10,868 bases of DNA, from assembly GCA_017853735.1 (NCBI GenBank), contig JAFMJA010000069.1, positions 1 through 10,868 of the forward strand, read 5' to 3'. Shown in pieces: positions 8,591 to 10,868 of this stretch. Origin of the DNA: Burkholderiaceae bacterium (lineage in GTDB: Bacteria; Pseudomonadota; Gammaproteobacteria; Burkholderiales; Burkholderiaceae_C). Position 1 is the stretch's first letter. Every line of letters starts with the position of its first letter. Both the position numbers and the translations under genes were made by a program. Below the pieces are notes generated by a model. It made no database searches. It worked only from the letters and a program-made list of their open reading frames with translations, and had not been told where the DNA came from.

Positions 8591-9691
8591 TCATTCGACG
8601 CGCACCGGCACGCGTGCGGCCAGACCGCACATCAGCTCGTAGGCAATGCTGGCGCCCGCTTGGGCCACCGCATCAATGGCCAGCTGCGCGCCATCGCTGG
8701 CCCGCCCCCATAGCGTGACCTCGCTGCCCATGGCGGCCGAGGGCACGGGAGTCAAATCGACGGCCAGCAAGTCCATGCTGACCCGACCCACGGTGACGGT
8801 GCGAACGCCATTCACCAGCACGGGAGCCTGGGTGCTGGCACGCAGGTAGCCATCGGCGTAACCACAGGCAGCAATGCCGATGCGCATGGCCCCAGGCGCC
8901 GTGAAGCTCGACCCGTAGCCAACTGTGTCACCGGCGCGCAAGTCCTGCAGCGCCACCAGCCGCGTGGACAGGGTCATGGTGGGTTGAAGCTGCCAGTCAT
9001 GCGCGCCATGTTGCGGAAAATCCGGTGCTGCACCGTAGAGCATCAGGCCGGCGCGCACCCAGTCGGAGTGCAGCGGGCGAGGTGCATTGCCACCCATATG
9101 GCGCAGAATGGCCGCGCTGTTGCACAGCGAGCGCTCGCCGGGCAGATCACGTGTGGCGTTCTCAAAACGGTCCAGCTGGGCCGCAATGCCGTGCGGGCCC
9201 TCGGCGTCGCTGAAGTGGGTCATGAGCGAAATCTCGTCAACCTGAGTCAGTGCGTTCAGGCGCTGCCAGGCGCTACGAAACGCGTCGGGCACAAAGCCCA
9301 GCCGATTCATGCCGCTGTTCATTTTGAGAAACACACGATGCGGCGCATGCGTCTTGTGTGCGGCCAGCATGTCGATTTGCTCATTGCAGTGCACCACATG
9401 CCAGAGGCTCATGCGCGAGCAATGCTCCAGGTCGCGCGGCTCGAACACACCTTCGAGCAACAGGATCGGACCCCGCCAGCCCAGCGCGCGCAGGCGGCTG
9501 GCTTCCTCCAGGTCGAGCAAGGCAAAGCCATCGCTGCCGCGCAAAGCCTCGAAGACCCGCTCGAGTCCATGGCCGTACGCATTGGCCTTGACCACGGACC
9601 ATACCCGGGCATCCGGGGCCAATTGACGCACTCTGGCCAGGTTATGGCGCAAGGCGTCGGTATGGATCGTGGCCTGAATAGGGCGCGGCAT
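8591..9691 (-). CDS. alr: Alanine racemase
   Basis: This PLP enzyme interconverts L- and D-alanine, supplying D-alanine for peptidoglycan. The 366-residue product has the normal two-domain length. The PLP lysine is K35 in VVKANAYGHG (33-42). The opposing catalytic tyrosine is Y259 in VGYGSSF, in the C-terminal beta domain. Other family motifs are KMNSGMNRLGF (123-133), NSAA (191-194), WVRAGLMLYG (211-220) and GRVSMD (302-307). Both catalytic residues are present, so it should be active. It could be the biosynthetic Alr or the catabolic DadX paralogue, and no dadA lies next to it in the window. The ATG at 9689-9691 places the first strand correctly but has no obvious Shine-Dalgarno. It is convergent with the adenosyltransferase gene and divergent from lplT. 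Confidence 0.95.
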   Translation of the reverse strand: MPRPIQATIHTDALRHNLARVRQLAPDARVWSVVKANAYGHGLERVFEALRGSDGFALLDLEEASRLRALGWRGPILLLEGVFEPRDLEHCSRMSLWHVVHCNEQIDMLAAHKTHAPHRVFLKMNSGMNRLGFVPDAFRSAWQRLNALTQVDEISLMTHFSDAEGPHGIAAQLDRFENATRDLPGERSLCNSAAILRHMGGNAPRPLHSDWVRAGLMLYGAAPDFPQHGAHDWQLQPTMTLSTRLVALQDLRAGDTVGYGSSFTAPGAMRIGIAACGYADGYLRASTQAPVLVNGVRTVTVGRVSMDLLAVDLTPVPSAAMGSEVTLWGRASDGAQLAIDAVAQAGASIAYELMCGLAARVPVRVE

Positions 9692-9813
9692 GGAACTGTG
9701 GACTAAAGCGGGATGCGTCTGATTTTGGCATGAGAGGGCATGCTATAACCCGACTGTCACCAGAAGCAGTCAGGAAAAGTTCGGCGTATCGACGCCCACA
9801 GCGCCACAAGTTA
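9692..9813. promoter_or_regulatory. Divergent intergenic region, alr versus lplT
   Basis: This 122-base non-coding gap separates two divergent start codons and should carry promoters for both. It includes the extended -10 listed separately and a small hairpin GGCGT-ATCG-ACGCC (9783-9796) in the likely lplT leader. No recognised operator, riboswitch or small ORF was seen. Confidence 0.6.
9741..9749 (+). promoter_or_regulatory. Possible extended -10 promoter for lplT
   Basis: TGC followed by TATAAC (9744-9749) fits an extended -10 element, with the hexamer differing from TATAAT only at the last base. No good -35 lies 16-18 bases upstream (the segment there is roughly GATTTT), which is tolerable for extended -10 promoters. 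It would give a leader of about 55-60 bases for lplT. Confidence 0.4.
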
Positions 9814-10868
9814 ATGAAACGCGGTTTTTACACCATCATGTCGGCGCAGTTTTTCAGCTCGCTGGCAGACAACGCCTTGTTCGTCGGAGCGGTCCAGCTA
9901 CTGCGCAGCAGCGCTGCCCCCGAATGGCAGCAGGCGGCGCTGGTGCCGATGTTTGCTTTGTTCTATGTGGTGCTGGCCCCGTTCGTCGGCGCCTACGCCG
10001 ACGCCAAGCCCAAGGGCCAGGTCATGCTGATCAGCAACAGCATCAAGATTGTGGGCTGTCTGCTCATGTTGGTGGGGCTGCATCCGCTGGCCGCCTATGC
10101 GGTGGTGGGCCTGGGCGCTGCAGCCTACTCACCGGCCAAGTACGGCATCCTGACCGAGCTTTTGCCAGCCTCGCAGCTGGTCAAGGCCAACGGCTGGATA
10201 GAAGGCCTGACGATTGCATCGATCATCCTGGGCGTACTGCTCGGAGGCCAGCTGGTGGGGCCAGCGGTGTCGGCGGAGTTGCTGTCTTTTGATTTTCCCT
10301 TCCTCACCACCGGCATCGACACCCCGCCTGAGGCTGCCATTCTTACCCTGGTCTTTGTGTACATACTGGCGGCCTGGTTCAACACCCGCATTCCACACAC
10401 CGGTGTCGAAATGCGGCCCATGCCGGCCAATCCACTGTCCCTGTTGCCCGACTTCTGGAGCTGTAACCGGCGCCTCTGGCATGACCGGCTGGGCCAGATT
10501 TCCTTGGCCACCACCACCCTGTTCTGGGGCGTGAGTGGCAACCTGCGCTATATCGTGCTGGCCTGGGCGGCGGCCGCACTGGGCTACAGCGTCACCCAGG
10601 CTTCCTCGCTGGTGGGCGTGGTGGCCATTGGCACCGCAGTGGGCGCGGTGGTGGCCTCCATGCGCATGAAGCTGGAGCACGCCACCAGCGTGATGCCGCT
10701 GGGCATTGCCATGGGCGTGCTGGTGATCTTGCTCAATTTCATCAACAACGTCTGGCTGGCTGCGCCCTTCCTGGTGTTGCTGGGCGGCCTGGGCGGGTTT
10801 CTGGTGGTGCCGATGAACGCCTTGCTGCAGCACCGCGGCCATAACCTGATGGGTGCGGGGCGCTCGAT
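9814..10868 (+). CDS. lplT: LplT, lysophospholipid transporter (MFS), 3'-truncated
   Basis: This major-facilitator inner-membrane protein flips lysophospholipids inward, where an acyltransferase (Aas in E. coli) re-acylates them. The frame is open from the ATG at 9814 to the right edge, with 351 residues visible and roughly 50-80 missing. Strong family landmarks are the N-terminal AQFFSSLADNALF (11-23), FVGAYADAKPKGQVM (57-71), the diagnostic GAAAYSPAKYGILTEL (101-116), LVKANGWIEG (122-131), TTTLFWGVSGNLRY (233-246) and GGFLVVPMNALLQHRG (327-342), all alignable with E. coli LplT. Around residues 150-172 the loop is some 20 residues longer than in E. coli. No clear Shine-Dalgarno precedes the start. 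In E. coli lplT is followed by aas; here the downstream gene is outside the window and the upstream neighbour is divergent alr. A minus-strand open frame at 10129..10842 is a shadow of this gene. Confidence 0.93.
   Translation, partial: MKRGFYTIMSAQFFSSLADNALFVGAVQLLRSSAAPEWQQAALVPMFALFYVVLAPFVGAYADAKPKGQVMLISNSIKIVGCLLMLVGLHPLAAYAVVGLGAAAYSPAKYGILTELLPASQLVKANGWIEGLTIASIILGVLLGGQLVGPAVSAELLSFDFPFLTTGIDTPPEAAILTLVFVYILAAWFNTRIPHTGVEMRPMPANPLSLLPDFWSCNRRLWHDRLGQISLATTTLFWGVSGNLRYIVLAWAAAALGYSVTQASSLVGVVAIGTAVGAVVASMRMKLEHATSVMPLGIAMGVLVILLNFINNVWLAAPFLVLLGGLGGFLVVPMNALLQHRGHNLMGAGRS

Noticed and set aside
9141..9156. CACGTG core (TCACGTGTGG) in alr
   Set aside because: Only the central bases fit; the arms do not match parS (about 8 of 16).
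9697..9705. DnaA-box-like TGTGGACTA
   Set aside because: Two mismatches to the 9-mer and isolated; no cluster of boxes or AT-rich region was seen, so oriC is not in this window.
9725..9743. Possible sigma-54 promoter (TTGGCA ... TGC) upstream of lplT
   Set aside because: The GG and GC elements are not separated by the required 10 bases (9 here), and a sigma-70 extended -10 fits better.
10129..10842. Minus-strand 237-codon open frame at the right end
   Set aside because: His/Gln-rich, low-complexity antisense product. The plus strand here encodes unmistakable LplT, open to the window edge.

Overview
The window is a GC-rich stretch of a bacterial chromosome, almost fully coding. Protein sequences and gene order suggest a betaproteobacterium of the order Burkholderiales, most likely a Comamonadaceae-type genome. 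That placement is inference from recognised proteins, not a search result. All eleven genes belong to recognisable families. No rRNA, tRNA, CRISPR array, insertion sequence, phage gene or other sign of recent transfer was seen.

Region 1 (1..5651, plus strand) is a chromosome-partitioning neighbourhood of the kind usually found near the replication origin. It runs mnmG (5' end cut off), rsmG, a LysE-family exporter, parA, a small RBBP9/YdeN-type serine hydrolase and parB. mnmG and rsmG overlap by 4 bases, and most other gaps are short. Three parS-like ParB sites lie inside coding sequence: two in mnmG and one in rsmG. The centromere, the CTP-dependent clamp (ParB) and the ATPase (ParA) are thus all within about 4.2 kb. 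The exporter and the hydrolase are interleaved with the par genes and have no known role in segregation.

Region 2 (5659..6492, plus) is a DMT/EamA-type membrane transporter starting 7 bases after parB. It ends at a GC-rich hairpin facing the convergent oxidase gene.

Region 3 (6520..9691) holds an FAD-linked D-2-hydroxyacid dehydrogenase-type gene (minus), a PduO-type cob(I)alamin adenosyltransferase (plus), divergent from it across 63 bases, and alanine racemase alr (minus), which meets the adenosyltransferase tail to tail with 4 bases between stops.

Region 4 (9692..10868) is a 122-base intergenic segment with a plausible extended -10 promoter, followed by the lysophospholipid transporter gene lplT, transcribed away from alr and running off the right edge.

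I see no undescribed system. The most informative signals are the parS cluster written into mnmG/rsmG codons and the two non-par genes embedded between rsmG, parA and parB.
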